64,000 nt of DNA from Nothopassalora personata (taxonomy: Eukaryota; Ascomycota; Dothideomycetes; Mycosphaerellales; Mycosphaerellaceae): assembly GCA_033816765.1 (NCBI GenBank), contig CM066292.1, positions 2,728,001 to 2,792,000 on the forward strand, read 5' to 3'. Made by a program: the position numbers and the translations under genes. The notes below the pieces were generated by a model. It saw nothing but the letters and a program-made list of their open reading frames with translations, was not told where the DNA came from and searched no databases. Below are positions 33,235 to 44,139 of this stretch, in pieces. Positions within the stretch are counted from its first letter, which is position 1. The number at the start of each line of letters is the position of its first letter.

Positions 33235-34210
33235 TGGATCACATAGACCAGAGAACCCACACGCCTAACAAAGAACTACCCGTCGCCAAAAACTTCCATC
33301 TGGGAATCTTCGAAATCGGCATCCCCTTTCTCCAAGGGAAATTCCGCCACGTAGACGTAGCAAAAGAGCGTTCCGCACAACTTTCACCTCCGCCCTAAAA
33401 AGTCATGCACAAGCCTGAACTAAACCTACCTCCTCGGCATCGAAAAAAAAAGAAAAGAAATCCGCCGTGAAGAAATCACGCAGCCCACGCCATCCAAAAC
33501 ATCCTGCAGCTGAGCTCCACGGCCACCTCCACAACACCAAATGAATCCTGCTGACCCTGGAGTACGCTAGCGAAGGCGAGAGCTGTAGAGTACACAAGCC
33601 CTTAGGCAAAACCACCCGCTCCTCCGAGTCGAGGTCCATGGCGCAAATGGCGCGTGTGCTACGACACTTGCACGCGAAGCACATTCTCCATCGCAACATC
33701 AAGTCGGAGAAGATCTTGGTAGGACTTCGTAACGAGGTGAAGAGTTCCGATTTTTTGGCTGGAGCGTACCGTTCGGCCGGGGAATGGTAGAAGTACGGAT
33801 TTTGGGACGCTGGAGTAGCTCCCGCCGAAGATGATGATGATTTCAAGAAGTGCGGAGAATGCATGTGATGAGAAAGGTGATCTGGGGGCCCTGGGCGTGT
33901 TGGCGGATCGGTTTCTTGTGGGTAAAGGACTGTTTGAGGACACGGCGATTATGACGACGAGGCGGAGTGCGAGGGCGAAGATGAAGGTGCCGGGTTCCGT
34001 TAGCACGGAGGCTACGGATTTGGTCAAGAGGTTGGTAAGTCTGATCTGTTGGGCTATAGTTGTGACATCGTCTAATGTTCGTTGAAGTTGCTTGTGGTCG
34101 ATCCAAATACACAGCTGTCATTTGAACAACTTGAGATGCATCCATGGATAGTGAAGAACTGTGCCAACGGAAAAATTCATTTCGAGATTGAATACCCGAG
34201 AGGCAAGTGA
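33235..34210 (+). pseudogene. Broken Aurora-type (Ipl1) protein kinase copy
   Basis: The start MDHIDQRTHTPNKELPVAKN (ATG 33235) and then FHLGIFEIG match the beginning of the fungal Aurora kinase domain. The Gly-rich loop is ruined (QGKFRHVD in place of GKGKFGRVY). Frame shifts follow: SALK, then VMHKPEL in the next frame; LTLEYASEGE; and MAQMARVLRHLHAKHILHRN. The catalytic loop reads HRNIKSEK, so both the catalytic Asp (codon 33695-33697) and the metal-binding Asn are lost. KSSDF replaces the DFG region. The C-lobe survives as LGVLADRFLVGKGLFEDTAI, then VSTEATDLVKRL, an intron with GTAAGT and AG ends (about 34035-34086), LSFEQLEMHPWIVKNC and a stop at 34208-34210. The kept intron shows it arose by DNA duplication, not retrotransposition. 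A working Aurora gene must exist elsewhere. Confidence 0.85.
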
Positions 34211-34373
34211 TGTAAAGGGCGCAGGAACTCACCTGGTGTTGCAAACCCGCATGAAAGGAGCTCAGTGCCAGGGTCTCCTCCCTTCTTGCATCATGGCCGT
34301 GGTCTCTCCCTACCTGCTCCGTCCGAAATCTCACCCTAGAGTGGCCATACTCATACCAGTATCGAAGCTTATC

Positions 34374-34715
34374 TCACGGATCCCAGGCTCGAGCCTTTCC
34401 CAGCCTGTACAGCCATTTGGAGAGGTTCAATTCATGCTCAGAGATCTCCAGTATGGGGCTGCTGTCCAAGAATGTAAAGCGGTTGCAGGCATAGTATAGA
34501 AGCAGTGCTTCGCTTCGCATCTGCTTGGACGTCCAGAGCAAACTCGGCTCAATCGGGTGTATCTGAGAGAGAACCTCTCTTGGTGGCCCTCGTTGGGAGC
34601 TGAACATCGGTCTGATGTTCAAAGTCTCGACTTCCGCCAGAGTGATCTGCCATATGATGTTCCGCAGCTCAGCTGGGAGCTTCAGGATCGCTGGAGGTGA
34701 GGTTGAGGTTGCCAT
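34374..34715 (-). CDS. Small 2EXR/F-box-like protein, possibly truncated
   Basis: The frame opens upstream, but the first ATG in the best context is at 34715, giving 113 residues. ILKLPAELRNIIWQITLAEV at the N-terminus, then RGPPREVLSQIHPIEPSLLW, TSKQMRSEALLLYYACNRFT and F-x-x-x-P spacing, follow the pattern of the fungal 2EXR domain family, large in dothideomycetes and related in shape to F-boxes. Most members run 200-350 residues, so this one lacks the usual C-terminal part, or has a downstream exon I did not find. Function of the family is unknown. Confidence 0.6.
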   Translation of the reverse strand: MATSTSPPAILKLPAELRNIIWQITLAEVETLNIRPMFSSQRGPPREVLSQIHPIEPSLLWTSKQMRSEALLLYYACNRFTFLDSSPILEISEHELNLSKWLYRLGKARAWDP

Positions 34716-34905
34716 GTGCTGTTGTCGTGAGGGATGTATGGATGTGATAGACGTCTTAGATGTCAAGGCAGCTCATCGCAAGAATCTGCACTACGAAAGG
34801 CAGAGACGGCACTTTATGAGCATAGAAAGCTTCCAGCTTGTGTGTGCTTACGCGTGGGTGGTACATTGTTTCTGTGCGACCTGACCGTATAGTAGCGCAC
34901 TAATT

Positions 34906-35852
34906 CTATACTCCAATTCCCGAAGCACCACTCAAGCCGCCTTTGATGGTGCCTGCTGTATTCGAGGCGTTAGCAACAGGTTTGGTGGCATCAGAGACTG
35001 CGTCCGTCGCCTGGTCCGAGGCGGTACCCACATGCTTGGAAGTCTCGTTTGTTGCATTCTTCGCGTGATTGCCAGCCGCGAGCCCATCCTGCTTCTCCGG
35101 TGTACTGTATTCCTGGGTCTGGGAGTTCTGTTGCTCCTTCGCTGGTCTGTCGTTTTTGCCCGTCTCATTGTTTTTCGCGTTCTGTGACCGTGCGTTCTGC
35201 ATGAAGCCGTCCAGCCTACCACCGGTGAAGCGATTGAGCGAGTCACCGATGGATTGGCCCTCTGGTGCCTGCTTTGGAGCTTCTTCCTTGTCACCATTGG
35301 CCCAGCGGAGGATATAGTAGCCTCCAAGGCCCCACAGGAAGAGAAAGCAGGCTGTCCCTGTAGTGAAGAGGACGGCTGGGAAGACGAATAGTAGGGCAGT
35401 TCCAACAGCGAAAAGCGTGAAGAGGACTGCGGCTAGAAGGGCAACTACCAGAGCAACGACCAAGGCGAAAATAAAGACTGTCAAGCTGAAGAGCACGAAT
35501 AGACCCAGTGGTATACCCGTTAGTGCAAGGTTCATACCGAGGAAGGCCTAGGTTCGGATCGTCAGCGAGGCTATAACGACCATGAGAATGTGCGTACCGA
35601 TAGCTTCGGATTCGCGAGCATGAAGGCTTGTAGCTTCGAAAGAAACGATGCTCTCTTGTCCGGAGGGAAGATATAGTCGACCATGCCTTTCACCTTATTG
35701 CTGATCTTGCTGCCATAGCTCTCGAGGCCGCCAAGGATACTGTCTGTCGCCGTCTTGACCTTCGCCTGCGCTCCCTCCAAGGCGGAACCTTTTGTAGTAT
35801 CTTGTGCCTTCTCCTGAACGTTTGAAGAGGCATTTTTGACGTGGTCAGCCAT
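34906..35852 (-). CDS. Promethin/LDAF1-like lipid-droplet protein
   Basis: Two exons (35598-35852 and 34906-35547) with a 50-nt intron (GTACGC...TAG) give 298 residues from the ATG at 35852. Residues 1-60 are an amphipathic, Lys-rich helix region, then VKGMVDYIFPPDKRASFLSK and NPKLSAFLGMNLALTGIPLG. Two or three membrane segments follow (LFVLFSLTVFIFALVVALVV; AVGTALLFVFPAVLFTTGTA; CFLFLWGLGGYYILRW), and then a long hydrophilic tail. This layout matches the promethin family, whose members (LDAF1/TMEM159 in animals, Ldo proteins in yeast) bind seipin at ER-lipid droplet contact sites. Role by family is lipid-droplet assembly. The hydrophilic tail of about 130 residues is species-specific. Confidence 0.75.
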
Positions 35853-36302
35853 GTTGGGACGTGCTGTTTCTCGTAATGCGTCTTTTCTGTTTGGATGTGG
35901 CGCTTGCCGCACCTCGAGCTTGCGAGGACTGCGCGATCTGGTCTCGAAAGGGGACGACGTTTTGGTAGGCCCTGAAGGCGGAAGAGTGCTAACTAGAAAG
36001 CTGTACAGAACGAGAACGCTGCAAATATCGAGAGAAAGATAGCAGAAAGGAGGGAGACAGACATGTAAACCTGATTCTGGTCGTGTCCCACCAAAACATC
36101 TGGCAGATGACATGACGTAGCTAGTTCTTTCTAATCGCAATTTGATGGGCGCGCATGGGGGGGGGGGGGTTGCTGCAGACGTTCCAATTTCATTTCTCGC
36201 GTGGCATGTGAAGAATAAGGTCAAGATCATGTTGATGAAGCGCTTGGTGCTATACATGCGACTCTAGCTCACTGTTTCCCTCTGAGCTACCGAGTGACCA
36301 CA
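35853..36302. promoter_or_regulatory. Divergent promoter of promethin-like gene and RPA49
   Basis: 450 bases between the start codons. The region includes a G-run of about 13 bases near 36157-36169, which could be a nucleosome-poor or assembly-sensitive stretch. No factor site was recognised. Confidence 0.45.
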
Positions 36303-37827
36303 ATGGCCGAGAAAGAGAGCAGCAAGCAGCGAAAACGGCAGTCCAATGGGGGGGACACGCCCAGCAAGAAAGTCGCGATCAGTTCTGGAGACAAGATGAA
36401 GGTCAGATACTCAGAAGAGACATGTCCAGTCCTGCTGTTCGCTCCAGGAGTGACGGCGCCAAAAGTGCCATTCAAGGCGTGGTCCAAGGCCGTGTCTTCG
36501 AAGCACAGCGATGCGATCAAGCCCTCGACGCACGAATTGCTCCTCCATTCCTCACAGCACCCTCGTCTCGATTACACCGCCACGAAACACACGCTCGACG
36601 GCGCACAGCAGCTCTCACACTACGTCGCCGTCTATGATCCAGAGACGAAAGAGCTCCGCGTTACACCGGCACATCATCTCCGTCTGAGAAGCACCCTGCG
36701 ACCGGACGCGCAAGAGGAGGCTGAAGAAAGGCTCACCATAGCGAAGCAGCGTGAAGCGCTGGGTAGGGAATTCGGTACGAAGAAGGCAAAGAAGGCGATC
36801 GACGGCAAGACCCTCAACGCCATTACACATAACACCAAGGGTAAAGAGAAGATCACGGATTCACAAACGTATGTGTAGCGCGCCATGGCTTCGAGCAGTC
36901 TGCTTGCTGCTATGCGGCTGGCAGGCTCCTGCGCTTCACGAACGTACGCTAACATTTGATAGTGCCATTCTCGAATCAGTCGGACACGTGACAGCCGGAG
37001 CTGCAGCGAAGAATGAGGACGAAGAAGCAGAAGCACTGCTCTCCGCGAAACCCATCCCTCGACCGAATCTCACCGCCGAGAACGTGGAAGACGTCTACCC
37101 CTTCCACACGCTGATACCGCCCTCCGATGCACGGCTCGTACCCATCAAAGATTGGCAAGACAAAGCCCGCAACGACGAGGAGATCAGGTTCTCGCATCGC
37201 TTTCCAGCCTTCCGCGTCGCAGCAGCTGCTAAGTCTGACGATCATCAGAAGCTCACGGCGCTACGCTATCTCACGTTACTGTTGGAGTTCCACGACGCGC
37301 TGGCTAACGCCGGAAAGTCGGTGAAGAAGGTGCCAAGGAAGGAGATACTGGCGAAGAGGTTCTCTGCGTGGCCGTCGCAGCTTGTGGATGCTGTGCGTAG
37401 GCGCTTTGCTGATGAGACGGGTCAGGCGCTTGGCAAGTGGCAGCAAGACAACCTCTATACTCATATGTGTGCGTTGAGCTTGTTTGTTGATGGGTGGACG
37501 ACAAATACCATCAACCTGAAGGACGATCTGAAGATGGAGCAGAGAGGTACGTACTCAGAGCGCGTCGTGCACAGGATGCTCTCGAACTCGCTCGTGGTAT
37601 CTGAGGTGCCAATTCACATGCGGCCTGAAGACTCCCCCTTGACACAATACTGACCTGGTTTAGTCATATCTCAATACTTCCACGAACTTGGCTGCAAGGT
37701 CGGCACTCCCACCGAGACTGAGGCCAATAGGTACAATCTCAAGAAGGCAGAAAAGGCTGTCACCAAGTTTGCTAGACTCAGACTACCTTTGGACTTCCCC
37801 AAGCCAAGAGCTGGACGAAAGAAGTGA
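36303..37827 (+). CDS. RPA49: RNA polymerase I subunit A49
   Basis: Three exons (36303-36868, 36963-37546, 37664-37827), with introns of 94 and 117 nt, longer than most here, give 437 residues. The N-terminal dimerisation domain is seen in TCPVLLFAPGVTAPKVPFKAW and LLLHSSQHPRLDYTATKHT, then HYVAVYDPETKELRVTPAHH. A basic linker with GREFGTKKAKKAID follows. The C-terminal tandem winged-helix part is visible from DVYPFHTLIPPSDARLVPIK through DNLYTHMCALSLFVDGWTTN and ends with VISQYFHELGCKV and a basic tail. A49 with A34.5 stimulates Pol I initiation and elongation in the nucleolus. All conserved segments are in frame after splicing. Confidence 0.92.
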
Positions 37828-38114
37828 AAATCGCGTTGTATCTTCAGGCTGGAGCCATTGTCTGAAGGCATAGAAGCAGCGTGCCGGCCTCCAAATAGCT
37901 ACACGTTAGTGAATTCGAAGTTTGCGGTCTTTGGCAACGACAATCAGTTTCGTCAAAGGCCATACTTTCGGGTTCCGATTCGCATCTGACAATCTCACAG
38001 GACGCTCCAAGCTCATCAAGCTCCGAAGCCAGGCCCCACTCGTATCCGTCCCACAGCACTTCACCTCGTGGGAGAGAGGTATTAAAATTCACCTCTCCGA
38101 GTAAAAACGCCATC

Positions 38115-39110
38115 ATGGACCCCAACACAGTAGACCCCGCCAAGCTCTTTAGCGTAAAAGACATGGTCATTGTCATCACTGGCGGCGGCATAGGTCCGTC
38201 CCAAACACACCTCATCACCGCCCACGTTAACACCATTCGCAGGCATCGGCCTTATGATGACCAAAGCCTTTGCCAACAACGGGGCGGCAAAAGTCTACAT
38301 CGTAGGCCGACGAAAAGAGAAACTCGAAGCAGCTGCAAGAGAGGCTTCACCACATGGGAACATAATTCCAATCGTCGCCGACGTGACCTCAAAGGAGACC
38401 CTACGCCAAGTCGCCGAACAGATCAAGAATGAGACCGGCTACGTCAACCTCGTCTGCGCGAATAGCGGATGGTACCCGCCACCAATCACCGCCAAGCCAA
38501 CGGGAGCGACGTTGGAGGAATACGCGGATGCGTGCATGGAGCAGAATATGGAGGATTGGAACAGTACCTCATGACCAATTACCGACCTCTTGACCATCCT
38601 GCTGACATAACGAGCACAGCCGGCTTCGCTACAAACACTACAGCCGTCGCCTTCACAACCTTCGCCTTCCTCAAACTCCTCGACGCCGGCAACAAAAAGC
38701 AAAACATGCCCGGCATGAAATCCCAAGTCCTAGTCACCACATCAATCGCAGGCTATCTCCGCAACCCTCTCGCATTCTCCGCATATCCTATCACGAAGGC
38801 GGCCACCACGCATCTCGTCAAATGCCTATCCGGCACTCTCGTGCCCTACTCTATTAGAGTGAATGGCATCGCACCTGGTCTCTTCCCCTCAGATCTCAGC
38901 GCAGGGATCATTGCCCGGGCGAAAAGTACTGGTGATCCATGCGTCGAGGGTGCCTTTGAGAAAAGCTTCATCCCCGCGGAGAGGTTGGGAGCGACGAGTG
39001 ATTTGGCTGGGACGGTATTGTATATGGCGAGCCCTGCTGGGGCTTATCTGAATGGATGTGTCAACGTTATTGATGGTGGACGGATTGGGCAGATTCCGGG
39101 GACGTATTAG
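38115..39110 (+). CDS. Short-chain dehydrogenase/reductase
   Basis: Three exons (38115-38193, 38243-38563, 38620-39110), introns 49 and 56 nt, give 296 residues. The Rossmann motif TGGGIGIG is rebuilt across the first splice, which confirms it. VGRRKEKL and DVTSKE fit the second strand and adenine pocket, CANSGW replaces the usual NNAG, and the catalytic Ser and Y-x-x-x-K are TTSIAGY and YPITK. VNGIAPGLFPSDLS and the C-terminal NVIDGG follow the classical SDR pattern. It probably uses NADP(H) or NAD(H) on a hydroxyl or carbonyl group; the substrate is unknown. The start ATG lies in CATCATGG. Confidence 0.9.
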
Positions 39111-41577
39111 TGTCGAATGGTTGGCCTGTGTCTGCGCAGAGGGTTTGGTGAGCTGATGTTGGAATCTTTTGCTATCGAAGTGTTAGAAGAGGTAGGAAGC
39201 ATGCACGGTACAAGCTGGCAAGCTTGACCCGGTCTTTACCGTGGGAGGCCACTGGCGATTGATCGCGTCTCATAGAAGTCAGTAAAAATATGCCAAAAGA
39301 TAGATCTTGGACGAGTCGAAACCACGGTCATGAGTCGCCACATCGGGCTCCAGACAACCGCCCTTCAGATCATGCCGTTCTCACCCCCACTCGCGCGTTA
39401 ACCGCTGACGCTCTACCACTGAGCTCATTGTCCGACGATGTGGGCGTAGAAGATGGAGGGACTTTTGTCATAAAAGCTCATCTGCCTTCATAAGGCCACA
39501 GCGATGCCACTGAGTGTTAGATCCGCATTTTGGCAATGCAACCTTCAGAAGAACAAGGCCATGGTGCAATTACATGCTCGCCATATTCTCAACAGTCGTG
39601 CACGGCAGTATGGCTAGACATGTCATCACCAGCAGCAAATCACCATGCCATGCAGTCTCTCGTGGTGCCAAGTGATCTGCAGGTTAGCTTGCAGACTTGA
39701 TACCCACGCTACGCCGGAGAGAGTCGCTTGTTGGCGAGAAAGTACAGCCTAGGCGTCATTATCGTGTCGAAAGTCTAGAATACTCTCTCTACATCAGACC
39801 GGCATTACGAGATGATGAAAACGAGATTTGGAAGTGAATATGTGAATGCTCGATTCCTCTCGTCGAGTTCACACGTGCGCGCCAAGCTGCAGGGACTTTT
39901 CCTGATCCCGCAGCTTAAAGTCACGACAGCCTATTAAGACCATTCCTAGTGGCATCGCACATATCCACGACGAGGCCGAGCAAGCAATCTAACAGCTCTT
40001 CACTCTGAAGCGCGTCAACTTCATCTTCAAATCGACCATCGGGCGATCCATTGTCTGTCGCCAAGCTCATGGATCTCGACTTCAATCTCACCTCAGAACG
40101 AACTAGATCTCATCAAGTGATTGTGCGCTGATCTCGACTCGCGCGCCACTTTCAGCAATTAATACCTCGGCCAGCTTCACGGATGAAGAGCTGTGACGTA
40201 GGTCGTCGTCCCTCGCTACATGTGATCGCCAAGTTGCGCGCAGAATCCCTGCCAGAATGGCACCCACTTACCCAGCCAAAGCACAGCAACATTACTCTGG
40301 ACACAGAATTCGCTCAGTCGAAGCATTTCCGGATCATCAGGACGGTGCACCACCACCTCACTGTACCACACAAAAACACCCTAGGCCACGAGCGTCAATG
40401 GCCGACATCAAGGAGAAGGAGTTCGTACGCATGCGCTCAAGTCTTCCACATCCCTGAGCTACTCTATAACAACCTGAGCCACCTACCGAAGCCAAAGAAA
40501 AGCCATTCCTTCAAATGCTGCAGCCCGCCACACCCAAGCCGGCCGGCTGGCCGGCGCCACAGGCTCACAACCAGTACGAGGAGATGGAGCAACCAGTCTT
40601 CCAACTCTTCGTCCCGAAGCGCCTCACCTCTAAATCCAACGCCACAATCCAGCGCTCAAGTCACGTCACGTCGCCTTCGCATGCATCTCGAAGCTTCCAA
40701 CACTTCGCCTTCCTGACCAGCCACGCCTCGTGGTCACACTCATATGGCTCTGCCACGACCTCAATGGGCGCACTGACAGAAGCGCTCTGCGATTCCCTTT
40801 ACGGGCCTGCTTGCGGTCCTCCTCGCCGCCGTCGTGCCCATGCCCGCTAACCCTCATCACACGCCGCCGTACAACCGGCTCGCTCGATCCAGCTACTCAG
40901 CTCAGCACACTGCTCCCCCCCCATCCCTGAGGCCTGAGTCTTTTAACTGCCGCAGAGTGTTGTGCTCAGGTCCCCATCGGAAACCTCGGGGGCTGCACCA
41001 TCAACAGAAAGACCGAGCGAAGGTTGGGAATCTTTTTTCAATGCAGTGGAATGGGCGAGGAGCAAATGGAGGCATCTAGGAATGCGATCGTCGCCAGTAA
41101 GCTGTGTGGATCGAGGACCAAGAGATGTTGTATGGGGTTGGTTGGTTGGTTTCAGGCAGATGCAGGACGTGGGAGCGCTACTTGACTAGGTCGTGGATTT
41201 GGTGGGATCGGAATTTGGAGGAGTGGAAGGTGGGGATGCTTGCGAAGGCTGTGATGGCGTGGTGTGGGAGGGGAGAGTTTAAGGAGATGTTGGAGAAGAA
41301 GTGAAAGGGGTTTTATGGAGAGAGCAAAGATGTTGTTGTGGCTCTGGAGAGGTCGGGGCTGCTGGTCCAGGTGCTATTCCGCTGGTGACACGGACGTCGT
41401 GAAATCGACAAAGTTGGATGCAGGTTCCTCACATTGGTGACACGTGCGATGTGGGGACCAGCAAACCTAGAGCGCAAGTAGAAGACGACGTTACAGCGAT
41501 TAAAAACGACATCCATCACAACTCTGTCCAACGGCCCTCACCCATTACTACCACCACCACCACCCTCCTCTACCCCC
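39111..41577. other. 2.5-kb gene-poor interval
   Basis: No secure gene. A tRNA-like block occurs around 39310-39430 (minus). Overlapping frames at 40183-40850 have Pro/Ser/His-rich, non-committal composition and stops. At 41050-41304 a plus-strand frame with a good GTAAGC...TTTCAG intron gives a tiny product ending LAKAVMAWCGRGEFKEMLEK, of unknown identity. The 3' end may hold the terminator region of the oxidoreductase. Confidence 0.4.
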
Positions 41578-43245
41578 TCAACTTTCCCCTCCCGATCTTC
41601 CTCTTCTTACACCCCTGATCATCATACGCTCACTCGAATACTTATTCCCCGGAATCGGCGTCGCATAAGGGTTCCCCCCATCGACCACGACCCCCTTCGC
41701 CTTACAGACCCTGTAATCATGCCCCTTCAACACATACACCATAAATTTCGGCAGCACATTCCCCAACAACATCCCGGCGCCTCCATACCTACTGATCGGA
41801 CAGAGCTGACTATCGTTCGGGCGCTGAACGTATTCTGCGTCGACGAGTTGTTCGATGTAATCGTTGTTGCCACCGTACGGATTGCTGACGCTCAGTTCGT
41901 GCGCGACCAGGTCGTTGAGGAGGTTATGCATCACGACGGGGACTGCGGCGTAGACGTCGGGGACGTAGTTGTAGGAGTAACTCGCCACGTCGCCGATAGC
42001 GTAGACGCGGTCGCCGGCGGCGTCGACGCGCATGGTTTTGTGGTTCATTTGGATGTAGCCTTTGTCGTCTTTGAGGTACGAAGGGACGAAAGCCGAGTTG
42101 GGTCCCACGCCCGTGCAGGCGATGTAGACGTCCGCGATCAGCTGGGTGTTGTCGGAGAGGTCGATGCGAGTAGCGCCGGTTTGATCGAACCATTCTTTCG
42201 CCTCTGTGACGCGGACGTTGTGGCGGATTTCGACGCCGAGTTTGAGGAGGGACTTCTCGGCGATGATGCCGACTTTGGGGCTTGGGACACCGGGCAGACA
42301 GCGGTCTGAGCCGGTGATAAGGGTGATGCGTTTTGGGTTTGGGACTTTCGTCTTGATGGGTCCGAAGTGGGATTTGTAATTCAGGAAAGTCGCTAATTGG
42401 CCCGCGACTTCTACTCCAGAAGTACCGCCACCGCAGACGACGATGGACTTGGCCGCGGCGACTCTGCGGTGGAACTTGTTCAGAGCATCAGCGGTCTCGA
42501 GATGGGGCCCGTGAAGGGAGAGGAGGTCGCTGTGGGCTGAGGTGCCGGTCGTGATTATGAGGGCGTGGTAGGGGAGAATTTGGACTACTGAGAGAGAAGA
42601 GGCCGGGGCTTTGGCGTCGATAGCTTTGCTGCCGCGCTTCGGAAGGAGCGAGGAGCAGCGCTTTTGGGCTTCGAGGTTGAGGCATTCGATTTTGACGCGG
42701 CGAGAGTCGGCGTCGAGGTCAATAGCTTTGCCTTGGACGATGGTCCAGTCGTGGCCGCGATGACGCGCGAGACCCGGTTCGATGGGGATGAAAGTGTCTT
42801 CGTGCTTGATCAGGCCGCTTTTGACGAGAGCGCGGGGAGCGCCAATGTTCCAGTAGATGTGGGTCGATGGACTGACGATGATTAAGCGGTACGGCGGGAT
42901 GGCTGTGGACGTGCTGAGACGATCGATGGTGTAGTCCAGGAAATGGTGGGCGCAGGAAAGACCACCAAATGAAGCACCAAGAATGATGATGTTCAGTGGC
43001 TCTTGGCCAGATGTTGGCGCGGCAGAGGAGCTGGACTGGTACGAAGCAATCGTTGGCTGGCGTTGGTGTCCTGGTTGAGCAGGCACAGGCGTCGGAGGAG
43101 GTGGTGACGTTGGAGCAGAGGTAAAGTGGTTGTTCTCCTGCAACGGCGGTCTTGGCATCTGCGCCAGAGGCTGTGGTCCCACCGTTGGTGTACGATCCGA
43201 CGATGGTACGCCTGGTGGCGACGGATCTGCAAAGTATGTACTCAT
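41578..43245 (-). CDS. AIF/AMID-like FAD-dependent NAD(P)H oxidoreductase
   Basis: A single exon of 555 residues. The open frame extends 14 codons upstream without ATG; the first ATG is at 43245 (MSTYFADPSPPG). About 80 Pro/Ser-rich residues precede the FAD-binding strand LNIIILGASFGGLSCAHHFL (a G-x-x-x-G-G variant). The NAD(P)-binding motif KSIVVCGGGTSGVEVAGQLA (G-x-G-x-x-G with acidic neighbours) lies mid-protein. The second FAD contact, RVYAIGDVASY, fits the conserved GD motif. The architecture matches pyridine nucleotide-disulphide oxidoreductases of the AIF-M2/FSP1 type, which reduce quinones using NAD(P)H. A membrane or mitochondrial location is possible but not shown. Short frames on the opposite strand are shadows. 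Confidence 0.85.
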   Translation of the reverse strand: MSTYFADPSPPGVPSSDRTPTVGPQPLAQMPRPPLQENNHFTSAPTSPPPPTPVPAQPGHQRQPTIASYQSSSSAAPTSGQEPLNIIILGASFGGLSCAHHFLDYTIDRLSTSTAIPPYRLIIVSPSTHIYWNIGAPRALVKSGLIKHEDTFIPIEPGLARHRGHDWTIVQGKAIDLDADSRRVKIECLNLEAQKRCSSLLPKRGSKAIDAKAPASSLSVVQILPYHALIITTGTSAHSDLLSLHGPHLETADALNKFHRRVAAAKSIVVCGGGTSGVEVAGQLATFLNYKSHFGPIKTKVPNPKRITLITGSDRCLPGVPSPKVGIIAEKSLLKLGVEIRHNVRVTEAKEWFDQTGATRIDLSDNTQLIADVYIACTGVGPNSAFVPSYLKDDKGYIQMNHKTMRVDAAGDRVYAIGDVASYSYNYVPDVYAAVPVVMHNLLNDLVAHELSVSNPYGGNNDYIEQLVDAEYVQRPNDSQLCPISRYGGAGMLLGNVLPKFMVYVLKGHDYRVCKAKGVVVDGGNPYATPIPGNKYSSERMMIRGVRRGRSGGES

Positions 43246-43740
43246 CCTTCTTGACAAGACCTTGCTCCAATCTCGGTGTGCGCGCAAAAGGCGAGATGTA
43301 ATTCTTCTTCGAGGGAGCAGGACATGATGGCTGTAAGACTGTTAGCGTGCGCATGGGCTAGACGGTCGCTGTTGCCAAATGCAGCCATTCCGCACATAGA
43401 CACTACAATGAACGTTATTATGGTGGGACCTCGAACATCGAGGAATGCAGAGACAAATTCCATTGCATTGTTCCAGAAGCAGCCACTCCCGACTGCTCGT
43501 TACTGATTACGCCATCGGTCTATTGATAGCAGATTCAAGAACAGCCGTCAGAGACATACTTCCGACCGGGTATCAAGATAGGGAGTGCTATGCCGGTTCC
43601 TACGCCATGCCCAGAAATCCCTCTGACCCCGATAGTAACGCCGTGAACGCCACGCTAAATTGCAATAGCCCAGTCGTGTGCTCGTGGCTCATAGTAATGT
43701 ATACATATCTCCGAGAGCACCCACCGTCGCTTGCTCGTCA
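43246..43740. other. Oxidoreductase upstream region
   Basis: About 500 bases, presumably the oxidoreductase promoter and the 3' side of the next gene. Nothing recognised. Confidence 0.4.
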
Positions 43741-44139
43741 TCACCATGCTCGGAAGCCGACGATGTCTTCATCCCGCTTTTTCTCCGCCAGCATCTCTGC
43801 GATTTGCGCTTTCGTCATGATTTTCGCCGGAGGTGTGCTCGTTGGAGTGCATGTGCCGCTGCTGGATGACTTGTCCTTTCCATGCGCCGGAGGGGGGCTG
43901 TTGTTTCGTGATCTGACGAAGCCCTGGAAGATGTTGCCCAGGACGCCGCTTGACGGTGGGCGCGACATGTGCAGTCGCTGTAGACCTGGCTGTGGCTTGT
44001 CGGAAGTCGTCGAAGACGATGCGCATGTCTTTGCCTGCGCCTTGGCTTGCTGTTGTTGCAGTGTCGCAAGCCTCTTGGCTACCTCTGCCGCCTCGCGCTC
44101 CTCGTAGTAAGTCGCGGGGAGGGAGTCGACGGGGAACAT
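43741..44139 (-). CDS. Small conserved-looking hypothetical protein
   Basis: A 132-residue frame from the ATG at 44139. MFPVDSLPATYYEEREAAEV leads into a Gln/Ala/Lys-rich helix (residues 20-45). A Ser/Pro-rich middle follows with GVLGNIFQGFVRSRNNSPPP, then a C-terminal helix KIMTKAQIAEMLAEKKRDED and the end GFRAW. The two charged helices around a flexible Ser/Pro linker look like a real protein, and the frame runs uninterrupted further upstream without a better ATG context. I do not recognise the family; no membrane segment or signal peptide is visible. Confidence 0.55.
   Translation of the reverse strand: MFPVDSLPATYYEEREAAEVAKRLATLQQQQAKAQAKTCASSSTTSDKPQPGLQRLHMSRPPSSGVLGNIFQGFVRSRNNSPPPAHGKDKSSSSGTCTPTSTPPAKIMTKAQIAEMLAEKKRDEDIVGFRAW

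Noticed and set aside
36157..36169. G-run as a G-quadruplex regulatory element
   Set aside because: A single uninterrupted run of about 13 G is not evidence of a folded quadruplex and may be an unstable or miscounted homopolymer.
30244..39110. P450, SDR and transporter as a biosynthetic cluster
   Set aside because: No polyketide synthase, NRPS, terpene cyclase or pathway regulator is present, and housekeeping genes (RPA49, promethin) lie between them.
41719..42309. Val/Asp-rich plus-strand ORF
   Set aside because: Antisense shadow of the oxidoreductase; composition is the reverse-complement artefact of its codons.
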